A stretch of 63,995 nucleotides of DNA, taken from positions 1 to 63,995 of the forward strand of contig NW_019773667.1 of NCBI RefSeq assembly GCF_001039355.2. The letters are read 5' to 3'. The notes under the pieces are model-generated. The model was given only the letters and a program-made list of their open reading frames with translations. It made no database searches and had not been told where the DNA came from. This stretch comes from Lingula anatina (taxonomy: Eukaryota; Brachiopoda; Lingulata; Lingulida; Lingulidae). Shown piece after piece: positions 1-12,900 of this stretch. Every line of letters starts with the position of its first letter. Position 1 is the first letter of the stretch. The translations under genes and the position numbers were made by a program.

Positions 1-3000
1 GCACACACAGCAGTATACTGCTATTCCTTCAGAAGGTAAGAGTTGGGTTGAAGGTATTAATGGTATATGTTTACCTAGCTTATTTTACATACAATGGAGA
101 TGTCATAGTAGTCTGCGTAAAAATACAAAATGTTGAATCTGTTCTTATTGTTAATCTGTTACTTCTTTTACTCTCTGACAAATAAAGCCAAAAGGTTATG
201 TTTATAGATAATTAACCAGTCAGAATAGTAGTTCAGTTAAAGATGTTATGAAACGTATCTCTCACTTAATTGTCTTTATTTTCTAGTCAGCACCAACACC
301 TCAGATGCTCCCCCGGCAACATCTGGTGTCCAGGCGTTACAGCGGAATTCCAGCACCCCTCAGCCGTCACCAGGGGGCAGCAATAACCCTAACAACCCCA
401 GTGCTTCGCCGCGACCCAGCATTCTGAGAAAACGAACCAATGATGGGTAAGGCAACCAGAGATTTGATGTTTAAAGACCTTTGTCTTAAACCTGGACTGG
501 TAATAGTCTAACTGACACCACCAGATTGCTTAGTGACACCATCTTGTCTGAGAATTCAGAATTTCATGTTGTGCAGTCGGTTGGGGTGTGACCCAGTTAG
601 CGTACCTCAAAAGATGGTATTAGTAAAGAAGAATGGTGATTGTCAACTTGGTAATTTGGGTAAAAATATTTTTCATTTCCACTTCCCTGACATATATTTG
701 GGTAGGAAATATGTGGCAGGTGCTTTGGTGTGTGTAATCACTCAACAAATTTGCTGTGCATTAAAAAAAGAAGAAAGAATATCAAAAAAATTTTCTAGTA
801 ACAGCGATCTAAATTGTTTTTCAATATATTACAAAACGTTGTCCTTACAGGACCATCTTGGTGCGTAAAAACCTGACAGGCCCCCTGGAGGCCAGCGCAG
901 GAAGTCCACAGTCCGCCTCTCTCCCCAGATCTGCTACCAGCTCACCGTGTAAAGCACAGAAGTAAGTGGATGTTTGGGGCTTAATGTAATTTGTTAAACA
1001 CATGTTGGTTTTAAGCTGTCTTCTCCATCTTTTAATGTAATTTAATTTGTTAAGTTAAGAAACAGTTTTAGGCTGTATTTTCTGTCTAACTGAAGCTTGC
1101 ATCTTAGGTTGTCTAGGTTCGTATCAACCATGGCATCATAGAAAGCTTTTTGTTGTTTTGTGAACTGTGACAGCATTTGAAAGTTTGTCTCTTTGTGGTA
1201 AAATGTTACCAAATTTTCACTGAAATAAGAAAGAACATAGTGACCTTTCCAGTTGCTTATCATGATAAGTCTAAATTTACTCAACTTCTGTGTGCAGAGA
1301 ATGTCTTCACCACATATTTGAAAAAGTATGTCTAAGCTGCTTCCCCTACCGAAAGTAGTCATTCTTCTTACTTCATCGCTATAATGAAATGTTCAATCTT
1401 TCAGTGATACAGCTAGTCAAAGTTCCACAGATACTGCCCCCTCCACAGAGAACAACAGCCCTGCCCAGGCCACGGAGATGAAGATTAAAACAGAGCCCTT
1501 GGAAGGAGCTCCTATTGAAAATGGTGAGTAAATTAGTTGTGATACAAGGAGGAGTGGTGGAAGATAGAAATCTTTTAATATTTCTAAAAATTGGTTGGGC
1601 TCATATGAAGTTTTTTTAGTTCCCACATATTAATGATGATCTCGTGATAATGGTATTTGAAATTTGCCATAATTACTCACATGGGAATTTGTTCCTTGTT
1701 GCACACAAATGATTCGGATGAACACTATATGTCCATCAGCATTTCCCAAAACTATAAATTTGTAGCGAAATTCCTAAGGATTTCTTTTAATTATTTTTCT
1801 TCTGATATTTTGCCTTTGTTGCAAGTTTTTCCTCTTTGTTATTTACAAGTGATCTTGGTTTCAGTTTTTTGAAAAGAAATTTAATAGTCTTGTTTCTTGA
1901 AATCTGTTACAGGGCTGCTCTCAGTGCCTCAAACAGTGGCCAGTGTTTTACAAAATAACATGGAAGCTTCCCCAAGAAAGAAGCCCAGAAAACAACTCCT
2001 GTAAGTGAGAAACTTTATTTAAGGATCTAGCAAAGATTTCCATAGGTGTATTGTGTTGAGTTTCTGGAGAGGTAACTGTGAGTTTTACCTGTTGGTAAAA
2101 ATTATAATAAAATTGAACCTTTGATTGATGGAAAAATGAGTGAGTTGGGGGGGGGGGGGTGGAGAAAATATCATTACGGTTCTGGATTTTGATAAATCTT
2201 GACTTTTATATTTTCATTTATTTATTTTTATTTTTGAGAAAAAGTTGCATACAAGACATTGAAACTCTTTATTTGTGCATTTTAGTAATATCAATGAAGA
2301 ACTGAAAGATTCGTCAACAGAAGATGAAACGGAGACCAAGCCCCCGGTGAAAGAAGAGAGAGAAACAGAGATAAAGCCTCCAATGCCAAAAGGTGAGAAT
2401 TCTCTGGTGTTCTTGCTGGGTTAATATAGGTCTTGTGTTTGATTTATTAATAAATTGATAGATAAAAAGATTATTCGTTCAGTTTTATTTCTTCACATTA
2501 CTTCTTTCTACATTCCCTCATCACCATGTCCAATGTAAAATTAATAAATAATATTACAATAAGAATATACAAAACAAAGTTGATGAGCAAAAACAACAAC
2601 CTTGCATACATTTTGAAAACTAAAATGTTTTTAGTTATTCCAAAATAAAATGGATGTAATTAGTGTAAAAAGAATACCAAAATGAAACTTATTACAGATT
2701 GATTGGAATTTTGTTGAAGTATTAATGTATTTTGATATCTTTTAAAATTTTTCACTGTCTGCCTCTATACTTTTAGTGCCAAAAGAGATGTGACCACAAA
2801 TAAGTCCTGAGACTGAAAAAGAATAAATAAGATAATGCCAAATATTTGTTTTCCAGAATACACTGATGAAGAGGGTGTGAGGTGGGTCGCCATGAGGAAG
2901 AGGAACACTGTGACTTTAATGAATTCTTACCATTGTACATGGAAGGCCAGGAATAATCATTTTCTAAGAGCCTCTGATGTCAAACCTAAAGGTATGAATT

Positions 3001-5149
3001 TCAGGAGTAGTAGATTTAGCTAGAAATAAATAAATAAGTAAGTAAAACAAAATGTAAACAAAAAATTCAGAATACTCCTTTCTTTTAAACAGCTTAAAAA
3101 AGGGGGAAAAACATTTTTCACAAAAAATGTTTGTTTGTAAAATCTAAACAAAGGTTACTATAATAATTTAATAAGTGGATATAAAACTTGAATTCAGAAT
3201 ATCTTTCATTAAAACGTTTCAGAAAGGAAAAAAAGATTGACTTTAAAACACTAGCAAATTTCCATGTCAACCATATGTGTGGCAGTTTGTTTTGTCACAA
3301 ATTTTCTCTTGAGACCAAACATTTAAAAATTATTTTTGTTCTTGCAAGCCATTTCTTTCAACTTGTTATAAATGTTTCAGATGAGAGGCGTCCCACAGTC
3401 AATGAGCTGTCCAACCAGAAAAGTGTGATACAAAAAGCCAATGGGTGGAAACTCTATCATCTGGCAGCACAGCTAGAAGAAATGGTATTTATTGTCATAT
3501 ATTTTATTCATTAAAATGTTCTGCATTCATTTATAAATGCACTTATTCATTTAATGAGTTCTGTAGCTAAGCAAAGTAACTGTCCCAGAACTTTATTGAC
3601 TGAAAACAGTTAAATTTAAGTTGGCAATTTATTTTTCTCTTTTCACAGTCATCCTTATGGCAAAGGTATCATTCTGCTATTATTAGTATTATTATTATTA
3701 TTGTACCACCAGCGTTAGCGCTGGCGGTACACATGGTTTCGGTCCCGTCCGGATCGTTCCGCCGGCTCCGCCGGCTCCGCCGGCTCCGCCGGCTCCGTTG
3801 GCTCCGCCGGATGGCTACCGTTACCGCTTCTCCTCCTAGACGGTAAGGGCCCCCGTACCCATCTCATGGATTTAGGTCACCTATAATCTCAACTCGTTCC
3901 ACGTAAAATTTGGGCTTTGTCGGTATTGGGGTCTGGGTGTGGCACTCATTGCAATGCACCCTTGTCTAAAAATGGCAAAATTAAATGCTAATTATCTACC
4001 CTACGGAAGGAGTTATGGGAAAAATTTCTATAGACGGCTTTCCAAAAGTCATATGTGTAGATTTCAAATATACCCTNGGAGGCGGTATCGCCTCTCTGAT
4101 CCTCTAGTTATTATTATTATTATTATTATTAATGTCTGTACATATGCCACCCTTGCTGTCTAGTTCTTCTATCTATCATTTGACCCCCTTTTGTATCCCA
4201 TCTCCACAGATGGACCTGGAGAAGGTGGTCCACAGTAGGATAGCCAGGCTCCAGAAGACGGCCACCGCCAAACCAGATATCCCATTCACGGAGGAGGAGG
4301 TGCATAAAATCAAAGAACAATCTCAGGTACATGTTATGTCCAGTGTAACGAAACTTAGGGTCCGCGTTACAGATAGTCCGCCCTCCATTTGGTTAAAATT
4401 GTAAGGGGTTAGCTCGACTAAGTGGGTTAAAATTTAGGGCAAGGCTTACTTATACATATGAATGGAATGTGGACTTTCTGTCATGGGGGCTCTCTATCAC
4501 ATTACACCATCTGCAATGTAGGGGTTCATTCGATCTACAAAGGACGATCAAACTCCGCAGGGACTCTTAATGAATGGAATCAGATTAAAAATCCACTTCT
4601 TGACATAGAGTAGAATACAGAAAAGCAGATGGTTATACAAGTATGGTGGAAACAAGGTGGGGCGTGTTAATCTGGTAATTTGATTGCATTCAGCAAGAGT
4701 CCCTGCAGAGTTGGATCGATCTACATAGGACAAAAGTTCCATTTGGGATGAGCCTTAAGCCACTGTTCCAGGGCTATTGACTTGTAGGTTTGGCATTGCA
4801 CTAGTAAAATGATTAAAATGTTCAGAGTTACTAGTTTTATCAGACTTGTGGAAATCTTAGTTTTTTATGGATTTTCCAATTTCTTTAGATTTCAACTACA
4901 GGCAAAATTTGATTCATAATTGATATTCAAATATTAAGACTTAATGTAGATTAAAGTATCCATAAATGTATTTGTTTTGTTTTGTTTTGTTTTTTATAGG
5001 CTAATAAACAGAGAAGTCAGTTATTTATGGACCAGCTGGAAGAAGCGAAGAGCTCCATGTTAAGAATTCTCGATCACAAACCAAGAATTATGGAAATTAT
5101 TAACAAGCACCACAGTAAAAGACCAGTGAAAAAGAAGGAGAGAACGTAG
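1..5149 (+). CDS. SAP130: SAP130, Sin3A/HDAC corepressor subunit (3' part, last ten coding exons)
   Basis: Coding exons read as 1-35 (partial), 287-446, 851-961, 1405-1523, 1913-2000, 2286-2392, 2857-2991, 3381-3484, 4210-4326 and 5000-5149, with TAG at 5147-5149. All junctions are GT-AG with consistent phases and give 374 residues of C-terminal protein. The first part is Ser/Pro/Asn-rich and low complexity, with PRPSILRKR and SPRKKPRKQ basic motifs typical of SAP130. The last part carries the conserved SAP130 C-terminal segments (DERRPTVNELSNQ, GWKLYHLAAQLEEM, MDQLEEAKSSMLRILDHK) and is predicted to be helical. Known role of the family: nuclear scaffold subunit of the Sin3-histone deacetylase complex, whose C-terminal region contacts Sin3. 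MKIKTEPLE (exon 1405-1523) and VKEE (exon 2286-2392) fit the SUMO consensus. The N-terminal half lies left of the window. Identification is from remembered family motifs. Confidence 0.9.
3701..4107 (+). mobile_element. Short non-autonomous repeat with hairpin and CTAG 3' end (Helitron-like), copy A
   Basis: GC-rich island inside the AT-rich SAP130 intron 3485-4209, flanked on both sides by (ATT)n. It starts with TTGTACCACCAGCG, which pairs with CGCTGGCGGTAC a few bases on to form a hairpin. It then holds about five tandem copies of a CCGGCTCCG-like 9-mer (about 3758-3813). The right end is GGAGGCGGTATCGCCTC, a 6-bp stem with GTAT loop, followed by TCTGATCCTCTAG and a host T. A hairpin about ten bases before a terminal CTAG is the known 3' signature of Helitrons. 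One ambiguous base is at 4077. The same right end recurs inverted at 63826. The left end does not start with TC, so the class remains tentative. Confidence 0.6.
4521..4757. mobile_element. Degenerate TIR element (MITE family 1), copy A, in SAP130 intron
   Basis: The right end, TTGATTGCATTCAGCAAGAGTCCC followed by GTTGGATCGATCTACATAGG and ending GAGCCTTA, matches the element at 10776-11035. The left end (ATTCGATCTACAAAGGACGATC, then CTCCGCAGGGACTCTTAATGAATG) is the diverged inverted copy of the right end. It looks 5' truncated. No coding sequence is present, and it lies wholly in the intron between SAP130 exons 4210-4326 and 5000-5149. Confidence 0.65.
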
Positions 5150-6262
5150 CCTTAAAGACAGATTCTCAGCCTTAAAATGATAAGAAATTGAATTACATGA
5201 AAAAATGTTTGTAAGTTTAAAAGATAGATTTTCTAGGTCAGAAAGTTTGTTATTATTATTATTATTTGTGAGAAAACCAGTGGAAGATAAAGGGTTCAGA
5301 AAAATGGGGAAAGGTAAGGGGGGAATTATTATCAATATGGTTAAAAGGAAAGAAAGAAGGTAGCAAATGCAAAACAGGGGTTACAAATGTTCCCAAGTCA
5401 ACTGACAAGAGAAATGCTTTATTCAAAAGATGGGCCAATAAATTACATAATGTAAAAATGATCTGGATAGAAATGAATGAAACAAAAAGAAAATTTCTAA
5501 TTTCTTACATGAAACCATAGGTTACACATTTGTGTTATGTTATTTGTAAATTCTGTATATTTCTAAATGTATATTATTTTACTTTGCACTGTGTGTAATA
5601 CATTATTTCTATGTAGATATTGTTAATCTTTGCAGGTATGATTTAGTACTAAATGTGCACATAGTTTTTTATCATTTGGGCTCAAAATCCATCATTTTGA
5701 CATATTTAAGCCAAAGAGGTCAGAATTTTTTCTTTTGTTCATTTAATTAAATGAACTGATGAATTTTGGCTTAATTCCATATTTCAAAACTTTTGATACA
5801 ATTTACTATTTGATTGTGAATAACAATTATTTCTTAATTTTACACTGGCAAATTAATTTAGAAAATATTCAGTGGGAATTTGAATTAGTAAATTTACTTT
5901 AAATATTTGGGTATTTTATTGTGAAAAATTTTATGGTCAGATCTGTGGTATGTATTTTTATAATGCCTAAGAAACTGACCACAATGTTTTGTCGTGTATG
6001 AACCCCATTTTCGTACATTTTTCGAAATTTTGGACAACTTTTTGGTCAAAAATGACAATGACCTAAAACGTGTTTTATTCTCCCCAAATATTTAAGCAAT
6101 TGATTTTTTTCTAAACGAAGGATTTGGAGGATTCCCTGACGAATCATCATTCTTGTATTTGTCATTGCTTTTTCCAACGCTGTTTAGTGTATATAAGATA
6201 CTTGATATCAATTCTGTATTGTAAATGTAAAATAGATTATTTTATAAATACATGATATTAAA
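5150..6262 (+). other. SAP130 3' UTR and candidate poly(A) signals
   Basis: AT-rich sequence without an open frame follows the SAP130 stop. An AATAAA lies at 5437-5442 and an ATTAAA at 6257-6262, either of which could end the transcript. A short (TTA)n run at 5250-5264 lies in the same stretch. The true cleavage site cannot be fixed from sequence alone. Confidence 0.45.
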
Positions 6263-6923
6263 AATATGATTTTCTTGCGTTGTTGTTTATAATTGTCTTT
6301 TCTCTAGTGCAGGTAACCCCAATGGAATTTTAGTCCAGGGAGTATTTCAGGGGGTAAAATATACCCGACCAAATAAGTTCGAAATCTAAATAATTATAAA
6401 ATAACCATATTAGCTACGGTGATTTTTAACCAAATATTGATGGACAATGCTCCCGCCATCCATTACTTTTTATATACTGTGAAGATTGCCCAACTACATT
6501 ACAACTTTTTTGGTCGATTGTAGTTCTTTTCTATTACAGAAACGCAGATGTACATTATAACATTTTAAAAAAGGGACTTGGCGTGAAAAAAAGGACGAAC
6601 GGCATGTCTTTGTAGTTAAGAAGTGCGAGTTAAAAAATCGTTTTTAATTGATAACTTATCGAAACAATGATGAGAAATTTAAAATTAAAAAAGAAAGTAA
6701 GAGGGGACTTGTAAACTGGATTTCTACATGTATATTCCAAAAAAAAAAAAAAAAAAAATTAACCAGAATTTCCTTGAAACATACTTGCAACTGTCCGAGG
6801 TCTAGTTGAAGATCACACCGCGCCGCACCTGTTCAAATTACCATACGCATTACATAATAAGTGACCTTCGGAACCTGTTATCAGCGCTAAGCAGAGAAAA
6901 GGAGACTGGAGGGTCAAAACAAG
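6263..6923. other. Intergenic spacer, SAP130 to CYP4
   Basis: AT-rich sequence with no exon that I recognise and an A-run at about 6740-6758. It must contain the CYP4 promoter and 5' UTR. I could not pick out a convincing TATA box or initiator. The CYP4 ATG lies in an AAAACAAGATGG context. Confidence 0.4.
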
Positions 6924-9900
6924 ATGGCGGTATCTGGATTGGCTACAGCAATTCTGGCAGTGGTAGCCATACCAGTGTTTTATGGCGTTGTTAAGCTAGC
7001 GGGGCTCATCATTCGTGCGAGGAGATTTTACAAAATCCTTGCTCCAGTGCCCAGCGAGCCCATGCACTGGTTTTGGGGTCACCTGCATCTGGTAAGTGCC
7101 TGTACGGTGTAAAGTGCTTACTAGTATTTGAACTATTTGTATAAAGGGCTGTGTTCAAAAGATAACCGCGGGTAAAGCTAAGAGGAAATACGGCGGTCCC
7201 TTGAGTGAAATGTAGTAAAGAAAGAGGTGCAGACAATGCAGATATGTTAGCGAAGAGGCACTATATTGCACTGTGAATATACTCCTTAAGTCGGAAAGTG
7301 CACTCCCCCTCTCCCAACCCCCCCCCCCTCCCCAACAAACATACACAAACTTAAGTTGTTCGATCTTGTGTTCAGAAACCGAGGTGCCGCGTAACAAGTA
7401 CACAGTCCGGCCTTCATTAGTCATACAAATCAGGGTTAGTGCGACGTGAGTGGGTCAAAAATTAATCAAGGTCGGGACTAGCCGTACAAACCACTGTCAC
7501 GGGGCCTGTCTCTCTCGTACGGAATCAGAATCAGAAGTTTATTGACAATCGCCCTACATCCGGGCATGATCAAATACAAATACAAGAAGTAATCCGCAGA
7601 GTGATTACCATATACAGTTTGATATACATTATATAATGTCTAGACTAAAGCAGGGAAAGTACATGTACTACTCAATAAAGATCAATATAGGGATAATTAA
7701 AAAAAAAACTGATTCAACTAGAATAGGCTACACTAAACCTTATATTAAACTAACTATTATTTACGGGGATATGAAAACTGCATCATCAGTTAATCTAGGT
7801 TTTATTCAGCATGGATGCAATTTTCATATCCCTAGCTTTAAAACAATTAAATCAATCGTACGTATATAACTAGATGTCACTGGTGGGGCAACGTCTGTAC
7901 TGAGTGTCCGTGTTGTCTGTTATTGTTTTGCATCTGAATAGCTCACAATTTGACCGCTGTGACTACCTTATTAAATTGGATGCTGAAACGTTACACCTGG
8001 GACGGATGTTAAGGTAAGCGTGGCGAGGACAAAGGGGGCAGACTTTTGATTCATCGTGGCCGGATCTCAGCTTGGCATGTTGGCTACACATATGCTCGAG
8101 ATCACTTCGTTCAGCACATTGTATCTGGGGTGATGATAGACAGATCTGGTTTACATACACAATTAACTTCCCTGCTTGAACTTGAATGTGCAGATCGAGG
8201 CCTACGTGTGCTTCTGCACGCATGGGAAAAGATAAAGCCCCCTTTACACTGGATGGCGTCCTTTCTGCGTCCAGCAGTACGGCCCCATTTGAGAGTTAAA
8301 AAATTATAATACTTTACGTGCCGACAACTGGCCGATCATTGAGCATTCATTCTGATACAAAATCAATGCTCGTGCCTCCTTATTAAGACCACAGCAATGC
8401 CAAATTTCATGGTCGCAGAAAGGACGCAGAAAGGACGCCGTCCAGTGTCAAGGGGGTATAACTGGAGGACCAGTAGAAGACATGTATGCAAATTTCATCG
8501 TCAATGTAAAGAACGACGTACGCTTTAAGTTTATGGTTCCGTTCTAAAATAATCCATCTTTATTTATCGAGTGGTATAAACATCATGCAAGTGAAGCGTC
8601 AGCATATTATATATATAGGCACATCTAGCGTATAGTGCCAACGTATGAGAAAAATTACCCTAAAAAATTCGTCGTATACGCAGGCAAAAGTTAGTGTATA
8701 TCCGGAGAGAGATATCTATGGAATGTTTTGGGAATGTTAAAAAAATTCTATACGCTGCTTGTATCTTCATTTTAAAACGCTGGAAAACAGGGTGATTTCA
8801 CATGCTCAAAGTTGTGCATATAACCCATGTCACATACGATTATCATACATACGTACCTTTGCAACCCCCCCCCCCCCACACACACACACACATACCCATA
8901 CAATAATTTCCCCACCCATTTTTACATTGCGAGTGTGCAGATATCACGAAAAACAGCAAAAGTGGACACGTAAAACTTATCTATGAAATTGATCCCCCAA
9001 AATCAGTATAATTTGCCGATTAATTTTAGGCTCCCCGACCAGACGAGAGTATGCTTGCTTATCACCGCAAACAGGTCGACCGTTTTCCTAGACTGAAGCT
9101 TGGATGGTTGACATCTTTGTTTCCTAACCTCCATATATGGCATCCTGACTTTTTTCCATTAGTCATAAAAGGTCTGTTTCTTTTCAATCAATAAAACTAT
9201 TGTTTCAATGTATAACATTCCCCGGTTCTTACGTAGATGCGACTGGTTTAGCTTTAAGATAATGAACTCTTACTCTACGTAGGCTAATGTCGCTAAATTT
9301 CTATTTTAAAACACCTCTTTCACTTAAACTCATATGTGTGTATTTGGACAATTTTACTAACACTGCTTTTGCACGCAAACGAGCTCCTTTCTTGACGTAT
9401 AGAGCCATTAACCTCTGGGATGTACACAAATGTAAATTAGCTCTAACAAGACTGCTTCCGTGGACACCACTGTGGCATTGTGTCCCCTTTAATTTTAATT
9501 TCATTAATTGTTCATGAATGATACGGTGTGGTCAAAATTTGTAATTTTTCAATTGTCAGCCCTGGATAAATAGATATACAATAGCACATTAACTAATTAC
9601 TAGCCACTAATTACTTTCTCTGTTGGCCTATCCTCAGAAGGTCAAGGTTTCAAAGGAAAAAGGCCAAGGTCTTGTAAGAGAGGCAATGACAAAAATTAAG
9701 AAATTCAAATCTTTTAATTTTCAATTAAAATGTGTAAAAAAATTAGCATTAGCCGTATTCCTGTAAATCAGCTTCTATAGCACTCTTGTTCTCTTATGAG
9801 AATGTGTGGGGGTGGTCGCTCAGGCCCTAGTTAAAATCCACTTTACACGTGGTTGATGAGTTTCAGTGTTAATTGAATTTTTTTAACCAGGCACAACGTA

Positions 9901-12900
9901 CAAATCTTAATTGATAAGTAAAGAAGACATGGGCAAAAACTGTAGCAAATATTATTCCTCAAATGCAGGAATGCATCCATCTGTTCGAACAAGAAAGGGA
10001 ATACCTTTCATTTTTTCCTGTTGCAGTATTTACAGATACACTCACATGTCTGTTTCTTGTCAGTTGCCCGGGGCCAATGAAGAAGGACTAGCATATTATC
10101 GCCAGAAAGCACGGAGATTCCCCGTATGGACGGTTTCCTGGTTGACACCACTTTTGCCGTCCGTGGTCATGAAAGTGCCCCGTATCCTACGCCCTGTACT
10201 GAAATCTCAAGGTTAAGAGGAAATATTGTTTTTTCACTAGACATTCACAGATATGTCGATCCATGGTAGAGGGTAGAGAAATACATGTTCCTTTGAGAAA
10301 TGATGTCCCATAAACGCAAGGATTGGCGATTTTTCTCCATAGAAACTAAACATAGAAACGATCGAAAGTTTAGCAATGTTTAGAACATATTTATTTTGGA
10401 TATATTGTCATCATGGAAAAAGTAAAAAAAAAAAATCGAGTGCTCAAAATTTAATTGAATACAATTGTTCTCCGGTATGACACGGTTGTATAAAGTGTTG
10501 ATACGCTGAACTTCCTTCACTATGTTTATATATAGGCCTATAAAACCCTGTAAGTGATGGGTCTAGATGGTTTGCACATATTACATGTAGACTGCGCAAC
10601 GAACATACAGGGAAGCTCTTTCACCTTGAAAAACTCTTTCCCCCTGGTTCGATATCTGTGGTTGCTACGCCCTTAGCTTCTGTGCCTCGAAACTGTCGTC
10701 AAACAGCTAGCCACAGAAAATACTCAGCTACTGCCATACTGTGGGTGGTGGATTTTACTATCTTGATGGAAAATTAAAGGCTCATTCCCAATGAAACTAT
10801 CGTTCAACCTAGATCGATCCAACTCGGCGGGGATCCTCGCTGAACGTAATCATCTAAACAGAACAATCCCTACTTCTGGCTTTGCGTACAATTCAGAAAA
10901 GCTTGTGATTATAGCAGTGTGTTGGAAACAAGAGGAGTCGGGTTAATCTGTTAAGCTGATTGCATTCAGCGAGAGTCCCGCACGGAGTTGGATCGATCTA
11001 CCTAGAGCCATAGTTTCACTGGAAACGAGCCCTTAGTTACCTGGAATATGTTTGTTTCCCCATTTTCGGACGGAGAAGTCCAATATTTTGATTTAGAAAG
11101 TTTTCAGTTAGGATAATTAAATAAGATTATATTTTCCACAGTTTCCAGGAATGAACGAAGCCGGCCTTGCTTACTACCGGAAGCATGGGGCAAAATATTC
11201 TCGGATAGAGAAAGGATTTTTAACGCCATTGATCCCTATTGTGGGATTGAAATGTCCAAGCGCATTTCGGGCTATTTTGCAAGGTTTTTTTTACACCACT
11301 TTTCCCATTTTTGTGAGATAATTAGTGCAAAATTTCCAAAGCATGTTTAATGATTCCAGCAATCATTACAGTACAGCAGCTTCTAGCTTAAGGGGTTCGA
11401 TACGAAAAAAAGGGCTTCTTTTTGGGAAAATAGCCCTTGCTCAGTTTGTTGTACATGAGATACTTATTCTAATATTAGGGCTATAAAACTGAAAAGTTTG
11501 AGAGTAAAAACGTCTTTTTGTTGTTCAAACCACACAACGCTTTTTTGCATACAGCAAGTGTTTATATTCTACGTACTTCTTATAGTGACGAGGTTGTGAT
11601 CTGTTCCCGACGTAGCTCTATAAAGTTGTAAAGTTTGCTTTTACATTTTCTTTTGCTTTACTTGTCATGAGCCCCTATTTAATATTTTTTGCCTGAAATT
11701 GCTAAAACCAAGATGGAGTTTTTCAAGAAAATTTCCTGGCACTGACCTGCAGTATTCATTGATATGTATCACGATATAAACGGAGAGATCTGACACTGTT
11801 TATCTCCGCATTATCTGAACGAATAGCGGAGGAGGATTCTAACGTGTCGAACCCCTTCAGCTAGCTTCCTATGCATGTGCATGTACAGACAAGTTTCCCT
11901 TTACAATCGCCAGTGCAACTAGCCGCAGAATTGCTGGTTATTCAGCCATTTGCCCAGCATCGCCGTGCTGATTGGTTATGCCTCACATTGTGTGGGTTTC
12001 CAGCCGAGCTAAGCAGACATATGTAGCATTTTGACCCGACCCGTCTTGGGATAGGCCTACGTCACCATGCACGAAATCACAAAAAAATGAAAATTGAAAG
12101 TGATTTACAAATTTCAGTGTACGACATCAACTTTGGCAAACGCCAATAAAACAAAAGCAGACCCGGTAAAATGTTTATATGTGGTAAAAGGTTTAACGTT
12201 TTTGACACAGGCTGGCTTTTCATTGTTTAATTAGGATCAAAATACAATGTAGAAATCCATTCAGATGGTATTTTAATTTTCCCAGATAATGACTTCACAG
12301 ATAAGTTTACATACATACCCATTATAACTAATATCGGAATTATAACCGTTTTGGCTTTGCTCATTACATATAATGAATATATTAAATATCTTCAGAATAG
12401 GTAAAAGATTTGTGTCCTATGGTTTGCAACTACAGGAAGTTTAATAAAATACCAAGATTTCAATTTACAGTTTCCAGGAATGAACAAAGCTGGTCTTGCT
12501 TACTACAGAAAACATGCGATCAAATATCCCAGGATAGAAAGGGGAAATATCACACCATTTTTAGCATTTGTTGGGCTGAAATCTCCTGATACCTTAAAAG
12601 CTATCATAAAAGGTTTAAGTGGCATTCTTTTGATATGCACATTATTTGAGCTCAAGTTTTGGCCACGTTTAGAGTCGTATTCAAATGACTTAACGTATAG
12701 ATATTCGTGGCACGTTACCAGAAACATCATTTGGACTAATTGTAGTCAGTATAAAGACTGCCCTCTTATATAACATTGGGTTCACAGCTGGTGGTCAAGC
12801 TCTCAATAAAGGGAACCGGAGAAGATCAGCATTGGTCAGAATTGTGCCGGAAGTGACGTGCAGTGGTGTTAGAAACGAAGCTGAGTGGTCATTTTAACAT

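Noticed and set aside
7520-7560. AATCAGAATCAGAAGTTTATTG block as a possible retroposon end (compare ATTCAAATTCGATTTATTG near 31868)
   Set aside because: Similarity is limited to a low-complexity stretch; no element body or duplication could be defined.
9287-9517. 76-codon plus-strand frame between CYP4 cassettes 2a and 2b (contains RAINLWD)
   Set aside because: It faintly recalls the end of a retroelement reverse transcriptase, but it is too short and isolated to support, and it is not a P450 cassette.
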